Origin: Idiomarina loihiensis
Lineage (GTDB): Bacteria; Pseudomonadota; Gammaproteobacteria; Enterobacterales; Alteromonadaceae
Length of the DNA stretch: 64,000 bases
Direction: 5' to 3'
NCBI RefSeq assembly: GCF_024584785.1
Contig: NZ_CP074112.1
Coordinates: forward strand, 1,116,001 to 1,180,000
Shown here: piece by piece, positions 20,894-28,828 of the stretch
Position numbering within the stretch: position 1 is the stretch's first letter
Layout of the letters: every line of letters begins with the position of its first letter
The notes under the pieces: generated by a model
Told to the model about the DNA's origin: nothing
What the model saw: the letters and a program-made list of their open reading frames with translations, nothing else
The model's database searches: none
Position numbers and translations under genes: made by a program

Positions 20894-21211
20894 ATGACTA
20901 CCATTGATACTCGTTTCAGTAGCGCCGCTGCTACCGCTGTTGCAGCACACCAAGCACATCAGGCTAATCGCCCCAGCCCCGCTCAACAGCAAACAGCCCA
21001 GCGCCTCCTAACGGGTGCCAACTACGCCATGCTTATCTTTTTGGGAGCATTCTTAGTAGTAGCCTATCTTGCTTGGGGTCTCGAAGCCGAGTTCCCACTA
21101 ATGACAGTGGCTGTGTTGCATTTTTTACAGATATTTCTAGCTGGTTTGTTCAAACTAAGCTACGTGGTACGCTTAATCGCTCAGCACCTCCTCGGTCAGC
21201 AACTGCGCTAG
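20894..21211 (+). CDS. Small two-helix membrane protein behind an NsrR operator
   Basis: A 105-residue protein with an Ala/Gln/His-rich N-terminal tail (residues 1-38) and two hydrophobic segments, about 45-65 (YAMLIFLGAFLVVAYLAW) and 70-92 (LMTVAVLHFLQIFLAGLF). I do not recognise the family. Its promoter holds the NsrR operator, so a role in nitric oxide response or respiration is inferred. The last 76 bases of the gene belong to a duplicated segment also found before the intact tRNA-Val. Confidence 0.7.
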   Translation: MTTIDTRFSSAAATAVAAHQAHQANRPSPAQQQTAQRLLTGANYAMLIFLGAFLVVAYLAWGLEAEFPLMTVAVLHFLQIFLAGLFKLSYVVRLIAQHLLGQQLR

Positions 21212-21433
21212 CATATATGGTGGTATGGACAGCTTAGTTGGTTAGCTTGTTCAGCTTCGGAATACCGCTAGGTTTCTAGAATAGGTCGAAACTTACGCGA
21301 TCGAGCAACGACAGGGCAGAAACCACTTGCACCGTCGTGTGGCAGAATGACTAATATAGCCCCCGTTCACAATCGTGAACGCCTCAGAATGTGCGTCCGT
21401 AGCTCAGTTGGTTAGAGCACTACCTTGACATGG
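21136..21433 (+). repeat. Duplicated segment, copy 1 (gene end plus 5' half of tRNA-Val)
   Basis: Direct repeat of 27244-27539, nearly identical (a 2-base deletion and a few substitutions in copy 2). It starts inside the small membrane protein gene and ends after ACATGG in the tRNA anticodon arm. The copies flank the Rhs cluster. Confidence 0.95.
21393..21433 (+). pseudogene. tRNA-Val(GAC) 5' half
   Basis: Identical to the first 41 bases of the intact tRNA-Val at 27499-27575, including D arm and anticodon GAC. It stops at the 3' side of the anticodon stem and continues into unrelated DNA, so it cannot fold as a tRNA. The breakpoint is the same core found at 27525 and 63521, as expected of a site-specific crossover. 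Confidence 0.9.
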
Positions 21434-21579
21434 ATGAAGATGAACAACACTTTTATAATTTTATCTGTCACACCGAGATGCAACAGCTTTCAGACATCCT
21501 CTATCAGAACGGACCAATCCCGGATAATTTCCGTGACTTAAAACACCTGATATTTGAGCGTACGTTGCTCCGAAAGTAA
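21430..21579 (+). CDS. Short ORF fused to the broken tRNA-Val
   Basis: An open frame of 49 residues starting at the ATG formed within the tRNA core (MDEDEQHFYNFICHTEMQQL) and ending RTLLRK. It is acidic, then mixed, with no known domain that I recognise. The ATG lies in the tRNA remnant with no ribosome binding site, so it may be a C-terminal fragment of a mobile-element gene. Confidence 0.35.
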   Translation: MDEDEQHFYNFICHTEMQQLSDILYQNGPIPDNFRDLKHLIFERTLLRK

Positions 21580-21862
21580 CAGCAGACTGAGCAGCCTCAA
21601 ACAGCAGAGCTGATCACACCCGGCCAGCAGAACAGATCAGTCTGTCCAGCCCCACCAGTTAGTGGCGCTGGCACAGATTGCACAACCTGCTGCTAGCAAG
21701 TGCGTAGTTCTACTGGGTTTGGTTGCGCACTTGATAGCTTTTTCTAGGGAAATTGTTAAAAAAACAAAATACAACTCCATCCTGAAAGGACTGAAGTTGT
21801 GATGATGGGTAGAAGGTTGGCTCAGGATCCTAAAGAGATCCTGAGTCTTATTTTAGGTATTG
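21580..21862. other. Spacer with hairpin before the first Rhs immunity gene
   Basis: No gene is seen. CTCAGGATC (21821-21829) and GATCCTGAG (21837-21845) form a perfect 9-base stem, followed on the plus strand by TCTTATTTT, a possible terminator just beyond the end of the minus-strand immunity gene. Confidence 0.5.
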
Positions 21863-22237
21863 TTAAGTAGATTCATCATCATGAACATAAATTGCCCATA
21901 ATGGCTTATGAGGAGAAGATCTTATCCAGCCAAGCTCCCTAATTACTCTGCTAGCCATTTTTCTCATCTTCGCCCATTGAACACTGCTCGATACCGATTC
22001 ATTGGTCCACAGCTCAGCATTCTCTTGACCGCTAATAGATAGCATATAGTCATCAAGTTCTTTGATGGCGCTTCTTGCACTATCAGACAGCTCATCCAAA
22101 TCAGTATCCTCTAAGGCTTCTTCCCAGCTTAATGCTAACTCGTCAGCCGCGTTAGCAAAATCAGGAAACAATCCAAGTTGAACTTTTGCAGGTTGAGCTA
22201 ATGCTAATAGTGCCCATTCAAATTGTTCGCTAACCAT
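21863..22237 (-). CDS. Probable immunity protein for Rhs cassette A
   Basis: A 124-residue acidic cytoplasmic-type protein (no signal). It begins one base into the stop codon of the Rhs cassette (TAATG), the usual toxin-immunity layout. Family not recognised. A cytoplasmic location would fit a cytoplasm-acting toxin tip such as a nuclease. The function is inferred from position only. Confidence 0.65.
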   Translation of the reverse strand: MVSEQFEWALLALAQPAKVQLGLFPDFANAADELALSWEEALEDTDLDELSDSARSAIKELDDYMLSISGQENAELWTNESVSSSVQWAKMRKMASRVIRELGWIRSSPHKPLWAIYVHDDEST

Positions 22238-23655
22238 TAATTAACTCCACTTACTATTGTGCCTTTTTGGTTAGGGTCGGCACGGAATGTTGCAGGATTA
22301 ACAACCCAGACTCTACCTTGAGTACTGGTCGATATTTTGTAATAAGCGCCACCATGTCTGCCGCCACCTGCATGAACTTGAATTTGTGTAACTTGCTTAT
22401 GTCCGCCTACTTTGATGATTGTTGCGTTACCAGACCCCCTTGTCGATTGTCTTACTGCAACTTGATAACCTTCAGCGGTCAATATGGCAGCTATTTGTTC
22501 TGCATTTCGCCCCCATAACAGCTTGGGTTGGGCAACCATATTCCCAGATAGCCCTCCTGACGGTAACCGCATTGAAGCTGAGGAACTAGCACGTAGAGGG
22601 GTATTTGCAAGTAAAACTGAACCTACTTTCCTAAAGTCATTTGCCACACCTTGTGCGACTTCGTTATCTACATCAACCCATTGCCCCATCCTACCTAGAA
22701 AGCCAGAATCTTGATGTAGAAACCTTTCAGTCCAATCAGCAATGCCATTTGCCATGTCAGGTATTAGATTACCAATGGCAGCGGCTGCACCATTAGCAAT
22801 CGTAGAGGCTGTATCTGAGTATATTTGATTGTAATTGGTACTATTATTACCTTTTGCAGTTGTTGATGGTGTGCCTATATCGGCTGTTGCAGACATATTG
22901 CCTATCTGAATATTAACCGTACCATTACCATTGCCTGTCATGGTGCCGACTTTCACATCGCGTTTTATGCGGGAACCTGTGACAGATTGCTTTTGTGTTA
23001 CATCGGCTGTTTCGCCTTTACCCAGATCTTCTGCAACGTCTTGGCACCCTGCGGCATCATCTACACTACAACTTGCATATCCCGTCGGATCTGTCCCACT
23101 TAACGGGTTATTCATAATATACGAATAGGGGTTAATACTTTGGCTATTCGTGGGGCTTTGAATAAATGGATCAACCGACATAAACCGGCCAAGGTTATAA
23201 TCGTACACCCGCCCGTTCATATGAATGAGCTCAACGTCATCCAAATGCAGGTGGTCGGTAAAGCCGCGGCGAGTGATGCCGATATTGCTGATACCCGCAT
23301 AATCGGCAAAGTTCTTCAGGCGTGGCCGTGCTCCGGGCTCCATCAAGGTGCCGTCAATCATTCGCGGTTTACCAAAGGCGTCATAGTGCCGGCGCCCGAC
23401 GACCTGCCCATTCTCGTCACTGAAGGTCAAGCTCGTGCCCAGACGGTCCTTATGGTGGTAGCGGATGCGATGCCCATCGTCATTGCTGTAGCTGATAATG
23501 GCCATGGCGCTTAAATAGACCTTCCAGCTCCCATCCGGGCTGGCTTCATAGGCGTGGTCGACTTCATAGGTGGTCACCCCATCTCGAACGACTTTCACCC
23601 GCTCACGCTGCGCCCCATACGTAAAGCTATACTGGCTGCCGCCACGGGTGATGGT
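22237..23655 (-). CDS. Orphan Rhs C-terminal cassette A (truncated Rhs core plus toxin tip)
   Basis: Rhs/YD-repeat core fragment, beginning without a start codon near 23655 (frame reads TRGGSQYSFTYGAQRERVKVV). It carries the conserved core end NGRVYDYNLGRFMSVDPFIQ and NPYSYIMNNPLSGTDPTGY. After this comes a variable tip of about 290 residues ending WGRNAEQIAAILTAEGYQV ... GGGRHGGAYYKISTSTQG. The final 90 residues look like a compact nuclease-type toxin but I cannot name the family. An internal ATG at 23598 could start translation. As an orphan it would become active only after recombination onto a full Rhs gene. Confidence 0.75.
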   Translation of the reverse strand, partial: TITRGGSQYSFTYGAQRERVKVVRDGVTTYEVDHAYEASPDGSWKVYLSAMAIISYSNDDGHRIRYHHKDRLGTSLTFSDENGQVVGRRHYDAFGKPRMIDGTLMEPGARPRLKNFADYAGISNIGITRRGFTDHLHLDDVELIHMNGRVYDYNLGRFMSVDPFIQSPTNSQSINPYSYIMNNPLSGTDPTGYASCSVDDAAGCQDVAEDLGKGETADVTQKQSVTGSRIKRDVKVGTMTGNGNGTVNIQIGNMSATADIGTPSTTAKGNNSTNYNQIYSDTASTIANGAAAAIGNLIPDMANGIADWTERFLHQDSGFLGRMGQWVDVDNEVAQGVANDFRKVGSVLLANTPLRASSSASMRLPSGGLSGNMVAQPKLLWGRNAEQIAAILTAEGYQVAVRQSTRGSGNATIIKVGGHKQVTQIQVHAGGGRHGGAYYKISTSTQGRVWVVNPATFRADPNQKGTIVSGVN

Positions 23656-23879
23656 GCATATTTATCGCTATTGCTTTTTAGCATTCCAGTTGTAATAAAT
23701 ATCCAATCCTCTGGGGTTACCACGTCGATAGTGGTTTTAGCTCGTACAAAACAATTATCCATCATCTTAATTGCCTTATTTTTCAATTCTACATTCATTA
23801 TTATGTGACTGCGCAATTCCATGAAACCAAATATTTGAGGAAAAGCATCAAGCTTCACTGTGAAAGGCTTATATGACAT
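23656..23879 (-). pseudogene. Truncated small gene, possibly a displaced immunity gene
   Basis: The frame starts MSYKPFTVKLDAFPQIFGFMEL at 23879 and reads about 74 residues before it runs out of frame into Rhs cassette A at the junction near 23655. It follows the immunity gene of cassette B on the same strand. A leftover immunity gene cut by insertion of the next Rhs copy is the simplest reading. Family unknown. Confidence 0.45.
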
Positions 23880-23954
23880 TTCATACGAACCGCTACTTAC
23901 AGTTAGTTGAGTGACGTAGTCGGGTGCCTCTAGGGAGGCTCACTACGCCAACAT

Positions 23955-24335
23955 TCAAAAATCTGAAAGATAAATTTTTATTGAATTTTTTTCGTCAAAA
24001 TAGACATCGTCGATCTTTGTTGACCTAAATATTAAATTCAAAACCGAGTAATCAATGGACGCCTTTCTAATCCTCAATGATACTTCAGCGCCTTTTTTCG
24101 GCAACGGGAATATTACCCATTCACCTGTTTTAAAATTTGATAAAGTAATTTCTGAAATTTCAGAGCATTTACGGCTATTAGTATTGGAATCAATATTGAC
24201 GACAAATTCTACAAACTCTCCATTTTTTCCATCGTACGATTTATCTATAGTAACGCCACATTCTTTCAATCTATTTGTGTCTGCATTGCATGCAGCAGTT
24301 AGGGTTAAAGCTGCAACTAGAAACAATATCTTCAT
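23955..24335 (-). CDS. Probable lipoprotein immunity protein for Rhs cassette B
   Basis: A 126-residue protein with signal and lipobox (MKILFLVAALTLTAACNADT; Cys 16), so it is probably a periplasm-facing lipoprotein. The start codon overlaps the Rhs B stop as ATGA. The mature part is beta-rich, with no family that I recognise. A periplasmic immunity protein fits a toxin that attacks periplasmic or envelope targets, such as a protease. Confidence 0.7.
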   Translation of the reverse strand: MKILFLVAALTLTAACNADTNRLKECGVTIDKSYDGKNGEFVEFVVNIDSNTNSRKCSEISEITLSNFKTGEWVIFPLPKKGAEVSLRIRKASIDYSVLNLIFRSTKIDDVYFDEKNSIKIYLSDF

Positions 24336-25456
24336 TGTTTGCCTACTCCTTTTTGACGCCTGAATCGGTCAACTGCTTGTTGGGAAACCAGCGCAAACGC
24401 TCTCTGCTGTAACCTAGAGTTATGTGGACGTGCTTTACCTAGGTTAGCTGGATTGTAATGCCTAGACTCATGCGCCAATGTCGCAATAGCTCTTTCCACC
24501 CCTGTGAAACCCGGCCTAGAAAACGTTGCAGGTTTATAAATAGTTGATTTTCCCCCATAGTGGTACCCAAACACCCACACTTTCTCGTATCCAGCGCCGT
24601 AACTTTCACCTGCATATTCGTTTGCCTCTTCAAAGCTTTTAAATAATTTAGGGGCGTAAGTCTCATTATGGTCGGACACACTTCGAATAGAGATTGCGTA
24701 TTCATCTTTAAACTCTACCTCTTCGCCCATGTTGCTTGCATCATCTTTGAAGAATTCATAAGCCTTATCAAATGTTTTTTGCGCACTACCTTCGTCTTTT
24801 CCAAGTTCAGATTTTTCTATTTTCCCAGTTAGCCCAGATGACTCTGCACTCCCATGCTTCCCACTGGTATCACCCTGACCACCCTCAGCCTCGGCTGGCG
24901 GCGCTAAATCGCTGGTTTCACCACGTCCGTGAGCGGTAGCAACTTTGTCACTCGCACCATTACCTACGGTATTGTTCGAACTGTCGTTTTGGCGCGGCTT
25001 CGATGAGGTGTCCGTGGTGACGTTTTCAAGGGCTATCATATGGGGGCACATCGAGTCCGCCATTTGTGATACCCCACAGCCAATATAGCCCGTGGGGTCG
25101 GTTCCCGCCAGAGGGTTATTCATGAGGTACGAATACGGGTTTAAGGATTGGCTGTTGCCGGGGCTTTGAATCACCGGGTCGACGCTTAAGAAGCGCCCTA
25201 GGTTATAGTCGTACACCCTACCATTCATATGAATGAGCTCAACGTCATCCAAATGCAGGTGGTCGGTAAAGCCGCGGCGAGTGATGCCGATATTGCTGAT
25301 ACCCGCATAGTCAGCAAAGTTCTTTAGGCGTGGCCGTGCTCCGGGCTCCATCAAGGTGCCGTCAATCATTCGCGTTTTACCAAAGGCGTCATAGTGCCGG
25401 CGCCCGACGACCTGCCCATCCTCGTCACTGAAGGTCAAGCTTGTGCCCGGTCGCGA
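24332..25456 (-). CDS. Orphan Rhs C-terminal cassette B with HExxH tip
   Basis: The frame joins Rhs core at about 25449 (GTSLTFSDEDGQVVGRRHYDAFG) and keeps the core end NGRVYDYNLGRFLSVDPVIQ and NNPLAGTDPTGY. The tip differs entirely from cassette A. Its last 60 residues contain AIATLAHESRHYNPANLGK, an HExxH zinc-protease motif, followed by a basic end. The tip also has GYEKVWVFGYHYGGKST. A secreted lipoprotein gene overlaps its stop. The 5' end is fused to a fragment of an unrelated nuclease gene, so this copy lacks its own start. Confidence 0.75.
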   Translation of the reverse strand, partial: SRPGTSLTFSDEDGQVVGRRHYDAFGKTRMIDGTLMEPGARPRLKNFADYAGISNIGITRRGFTDHLHLDDVELIHMNGRVYDYNLGRFLSVDPVIQSPGNSQSLNPYSYLMNNPLAGTDPTGYIGCGVSQMADSMCPHMIALENVTTDTSSKPRQNDSSNNTVGNGASDKVATAHGRGETSDLAPPAEAEGGQGDTSGKHGSAESSGLTGKIEKSELGKDEGSAQKTFDKAYEFFKDDASNMGEEVEFKDEYAISIRSVSDHNETYAPKLFKSFEEANEYAGESYGAGYEKVWVFGYHYGGKSTIYKPATFSRPGFTGVERAIATLAHESRHYNPANLGKARPHNSRLQQRAFALVSQQAVDRFRRQKGVGKQ

Positions 25457-25457
25457 A

Positions 25458-25606
25458 ATTCGGCACACGCCGACCAAAAAGAGTTGTTGGAGTTTTTAGA
25501 AACTACCGAAAAGCCATTGCACGACGTACGCTTAGTTCACGGTGAGGCCGAGCCAAAGCGCGTACTGGCTGAAGCAATACGTCAAAGTGGGTTGATTACG
25601 GGGTAG
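25458..25606 (+). pseudogene. C-terminal fragment of a beta-CASP metallo-beta-lactamase nuclease
   Basis: The plus-strand frame reads NSAHADQKELLEFLE ... VRLVHGEAEPKRVLAEAIRQ and stops at 25606. SAHADQ and VRLVHGE are motifs of the C-terminal end of MBL-fold/beta-CASP RNA-processing hydrolases (normally about 450 residues). The 5' side is cut at the junction with Rhs cassette B. Confidence 0.7.
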
Positions 25607-25651
25607 TTACAATAACTCCGAGTCAAGCTGGAAATACAACTAAACATAAAT

Positions 25652-26164
25652 TCAGTCGAATAATCGCCCAACAAAAACATCTTTACCGGGAGAGAATTCA
25701 ACGGAGTATGATCTCCCTCCTGTTCCAAAAACTACAATTCTTACTTGTCCGTCGAGACCGAGGTGAAACTCCTTGACTTTATAATCACTACAAAAATCTC
25801 GATCGCTATTGTCACACCAGCTTTTCAACTTTGAAAGTTTAGTATTGTAAATTTCGAAATTAATATCACCTAACTTGCCAAGATACAGAACTGCTTGTTC
25901 TCTATCTAACTCAGCACATTCGCTGCCAGCAATTTGGGCTTGAAACAATTGAATAGGCTTTGATGATGTAACTCTATTATTATATAACGTTAATATAACT
26001 CTATCCTTCATGCAAAGTCCTTTATGGCTAAAAGATGGGCCATCAACAACCAGACTTTTTTCATGAGAGCCTGTTCCAGAAAATTTAAAATGCTCAATAC
26101 CTTCATCATATGAAGCTGCCAAATGAAATGGCATGAAAAATAAAAAAAGAAGATACTTATTCAT
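25652..26164 (-). CDS. Probable exported immunity protein for Rhs cassette C
   Basis: A 170-residue protein. The start ATG at 26162-26164 overlaps the Rhs C stop by 8 bases and gives a signal peptide (MNKYLLFLFFMPFHLAASYDEG); a longer frame exists upstream but lies inside the toxin. The mature part is beta-rich with a pair of Cys (SWCDNSDRDFC). It has no family that I recognise. Export fits protection from a periplasm-acting metalloprotease. Confidence 0.7.
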   Translation of the reverse strand: MNKYLLFLFFMPFHLAASYDEGIEHFKFSGTGSHEKSLVVDGPSFSHKGLCMKDRVILTLYNNRVTSSKPIQLFQAQIAGSECAELDREQAVLYLGKLGDINFEIYNTKLSKLKSWCDNSDRDFCSDYKVKEFHLGLDGQVRIVVFGTGGRSYSVEFSPGKDVFVGRLFD

Positions 26165-27243
26165 AGCCGTCTTTCCTGTATTGCTGAAACAATCTTTGCA
26201 AGTCGTTATCTGTGAGCTTTCTTTCATGCCCTTCGACATGAGCATAACTTAATAGACTTTTCGTATCGTTATGCTGATGAAGAAGACCTAACATATGGCC
26301 AAACTCATGTGCAGCTGTATTTCTATCTGCGGCCGGTGCGCGCAGCTCTATTAAAGTCGATCCGAGAGAAGCGCGACCAGCATTTCTAAAAGAATTTGCA
26401 GTGCTGCACCATCCGGGGCACTCGTTTATGTAGAAGTCAGGATTCTCTTTGCTAAAAGATACGTCTGTTTTTAGAAGTATTTTATACCCATTTGAGTGAG
26501 TACCTTCAATATTGAAGTGTTCGTTAATACCGGCAATGTAATCTGACAAAAGCTCATGCTCAATATCATTTGTTCCAACTGAGAGCTTAATTTGTAATGT
26601 GTAAGCTTTATTTTTCACATCGACTGTTGTTTTTATTTTTCCTTTAAAATTTATATTAGTATAAACATCATTGGATATATCCGTTGGAGATTTGTCATTC
26701 TGACTGTCAGAAAGTACGTATCCCAGTGCTGGCGCTTGATTTTGACTGCCAATATCAGCAACTTGCATCTGTTGAACTAAATCCGTCAGTTCACTTGGTT
26801 GTGCACCATTACCTACGGTATTGCTCGCACTGTCGTTTTGCCGCGGCTTCGATGAGATGTCCGTGGTGGCGTTTTCAAGCGCTGTCATATGAGGACACAT
26901 CGAATCCGCCATTTGTGATACCCCACAGCCACTATAGCCCGTGGGGTCGGTTCCCGCCAGTGGGTTGTTCATCAGGTAGGAATACGGGTTTAAGGATTGG
27001 CTGTTGCCCGGGCTTTGAATCACCGGGTCGACGCTTAAGAAGCGACCTAGGTTATAGTCGTACACCCGACCATTCATATGAATGAGCTCAACATCATCCA
27101 AATGCAGGTGATCGGTAAAGCCGCGGCGAGTGATACCGATATTACTGATACCTGCATAGTCAGTAAAGTTTTTAAGGCGCGGCCGTGCCCCAGGCTCCAT
27201 CAAAGAGCCATCTAGCATTCGCGGTTTACCAAAGGCGTCGTAG
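26157..27243 (-). CDS. Orphan Rhs C-terminal cassette C with metzincin-type protease tip
   Basis: The Rhs core begins abruptly at the junction near 27243 (YDAFGKPRMLDGSLMEPG) and shares about 440 bases with cassette B, including the PTGY core end. The tip, from about residue 140, is new. It contains NTAAHEFGHMLGLLHQHND, that is HExxHxxGxxH, the zinc motif of metzincins, followed by a Met-lacking turn LLSYAHVEGHERKL. FYINECPGWCSTANSFR has two Cys that could form a disulfide. An exported immunity gene overlaps its end. Confidence 0.8.
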
Positions 27244-27539
27244 TCTAGCTGGTTTGTTCAAACTAAGCTACGTGGTACGCTTAATCGCTCAGCACCTCCT
27301 CGGTCAGCAGCTGCGCTAGCATTTATGGTGGTATGGACAGCTTAGTTGGTTAGCTTGTTCAGCTTCGGAATACCGCTAGGTTTCTAGAATAGGTCGAAAC
27401 TTACGCGATCGAGCAACGACAGGGCAGAAACCACTTGCACCGTCGTGGCAGAATGACTAATATAGCCCCCGTTCACAATCGTGAACGCCTCAAAACGTGC
27501 GTCCGTAGCTCAGTTGGTTAGAGCACTACCTTGACATGG
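27244..27539 (+). repeat. Duplicated segment, copy 2 (leading into intact tRNA-Val)
   Basis: Direct repeat of 21136-21433. Its left end joins Rhs core directly, in the middle of what was the small membrane protein gene. Its right end runs into the intact tRNA. Confidence 0.95.
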
Positions 27540-27575
27540 TAGGGGTCGGTAGTTCGAGTCTACTCGGACGCACCA
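27499..27575 (+). tRNA. tRNA-Val (anticodon GAC)
   Basis: 77 bases with encoded CCA. Acceptor GCGTCCG pairs with CGGACGC, the D arm contains AGCTCAGTTGGTTAGAGC, the anticodon stem CTACC/GGTAG encloses loop TTGACAT, and the T arm is GTAGTTCGAGTCTAC. It is the integration site for the elements on both sides. Confidence 0.97.
27525..27543 (+). repeat. Attachment core in tRNA-Val (left end of 36-kb island)
   Basis: ACTACCTTGACATGGTAGG, 19 bases covering the anticodon arm, repeated exactly at 63521-63539. The first 15 bases also occur at 21419-21433. Together they mark the ends of two adjoining inserted segments. Confidence 0.85.
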
Positions 27576-27824
27576 TCTTCTTAAAGTTCCAAATCCCTTG
27601 ATTTTATTGACTTGCAGCCGTGATGGTTGGCTTGATGCTTTGTGCGTATTTGTGACCATATTGGGGCTTGTGACCAAATGGTGACCAAACGGTGACCATG
27701 TTTGATTTCATACCTTAAAAGCGACTGTCTTTGATTCTTTAAATGTACTGGTGACAATTGCCAACTAAGGATGAATAATTATGCAGCTAATAAGTTAATT
27801 CGCATTGTTTATTCGACAACTAAT
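27576..27824. other. att-flanking region with helically phased GTGACCA repeats
   Basis: GTGACCA occurs at 27652, 27670, 27681 and 27692, with spacings 18, 11 and 11, all in the same direction and within 125 bases of the tRNA. This resembles the arm-type binding sites of a tyrosine integrase. No integrase gene is left next to them. No gene is seen in the stretch. Confidence 0.6.
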
Positions 27825-28268
27825 TCATTCTTCCGAATCTGATTCTGCATCAGGTGGCTTTTTAGAGATTTTTCGAGCTTTCGCTTGCAACTTCCCAGCA
27901 CTTTTTTGCGCTTCAGGATTATCTCGTATAGCCATTTCTAACGCTGCTGCCGCGCGCTGCGCCTCTCCATTCCATAGACTTTGAGCTTTCATAATGTCTT
28001 TTATGGCGCTATGTTCTTTTAGGAATGCTAGTTGACCTTGCAATGCCCGATACACATCACCACCCCATTGACTTTGAGCAGTCACGCTATTTTTAAATGA
28101 TTCAAAATCATTCAATGCCGCCATTTGACTAGCAATGGATTGAGCAATGCCGATGCTTGATCTTTCGTTAAATTCACGGATTTGGTCCGCAATAATTAGC
28201 GCTTGTTCCTCATCCGTAATTTCGTCTAATTCATCCTCTGTTGGGCGTGTTATAACCCCGCTGTGCAC
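27825..28268 (-). CDS. Hypothetical protein fused to an IS remnant
   Basis: 147 residues, acidic and mainly helical, with two related segments (AQSQWGGDVYRALQGQLAFLKEH and AQSLWNGEAQRAAAALEMAI). No domain is recognised. Its apparent start lies at the boundary with an IS3-family fragment, so the native N-terminus is probably lost. Confidence 0.45.
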   Translation of the reverse strand: MHSGVITRPTEDELDEITDEEQALIIADQIREFNERSSIGIAQSIASQMAALNDFESFKNSVTAQSQWGGDVYRALQGQLAFLKEHSAIKDIMKAQSLWNGEAQRAAAALEMAIRDNPEAQKSAGKLQAKARKISKKPPDAESDSEE

Positions 28269-28269
28269 G

Positions 28270-28425
28270 GATGCCTTCTTTTTGCATTAAGCGTAAGATC
28301 CGATCTCGGCCGCAATATTGGTTGGCATCACGAAAGTCCATATAGATATTGCGGTAGCCATGAAAACCACCGCTCTCTATCCAAAACTGCTTAATTTTTT
28401 GCGCGAGTTGTTGTGTAATCCCCCC
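28270..28425 (-). pseudogene. IS3-family transposase (orfB) fragment
   Basis: The frame reads QQLAQKIKQFWIESGGFHGYRNIYMDF then CGRDRILRLMQKEGIRAQ, the N-terminal region of an IS3-type orfB. It is cut at both ends. The 28425 end carries GTGTAATCCCCCC, which recurs at other junctions in this island. Confidence 0.75.
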
Positions 28426-28437
28426 ATTTTAAGCCAT

Positions 28438-28791
28438 TTAACCGACAACTAGCTTTCCCCGATACATTTGCATCTGGCAATGAAAGTCGTACTCTCCGGG
28501 TTCCAGCGCTGGTATTTGAATTTGCTTTAATTTGTTAGAAGGCAACGTTTCACTTATTTCTAGCTTGGGAATGAGCAAAGTTACAGAACAAGGCGATTGA
28601 TCCTTCCGCAGGAACTTAAGTTCAACCGGTTTACCTTCAGGTATTTTTATTCTCGAAGGCGAGTAGATACCGTTTTCGACGGCAATCACCAAATCACCTT
28701 CTCCCAGCTTCAGCTGCTGGGGCTTGTAAAGCCAAAACCACCAGACGATCAGCGCGATCAAAGTGATACCAGCAATATTAATGAATAACAT
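28438..28791 (-). CDS. Membrane-anchored cupredoxin-like protein
   Basis: 117 residues. One N-terminal helix (IAGITLIALIVWWFWLY) is followed by a cupredoxin fold of about 90 residues. Likely copper ligands are Cys and His/Met in SPCSVTLLIP and in YDFHCQMQMYRGKLVVG near the C-terminus. It probably binds copper at the outer face of the inner membrane. It lies next to a broken CopA gene, a common arrangement for this family. Confidence 0.75.
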   Translation of the reverse strand: MLFINIAGITLIALIVWWFWLYKPQQLKLGEGDLVIAVENGIYSPSRIKIPEGKPVELKFLRKDQSPCSVTLLIPKLEISETLPSNKLKQIQIPALEPGEYDFHCQMQMYRGKLVVG

Positions 28792-28828
28792 GTTTATTCT
28801 CCTGAATGCGTCAGTGTTAGAAGGTGCG

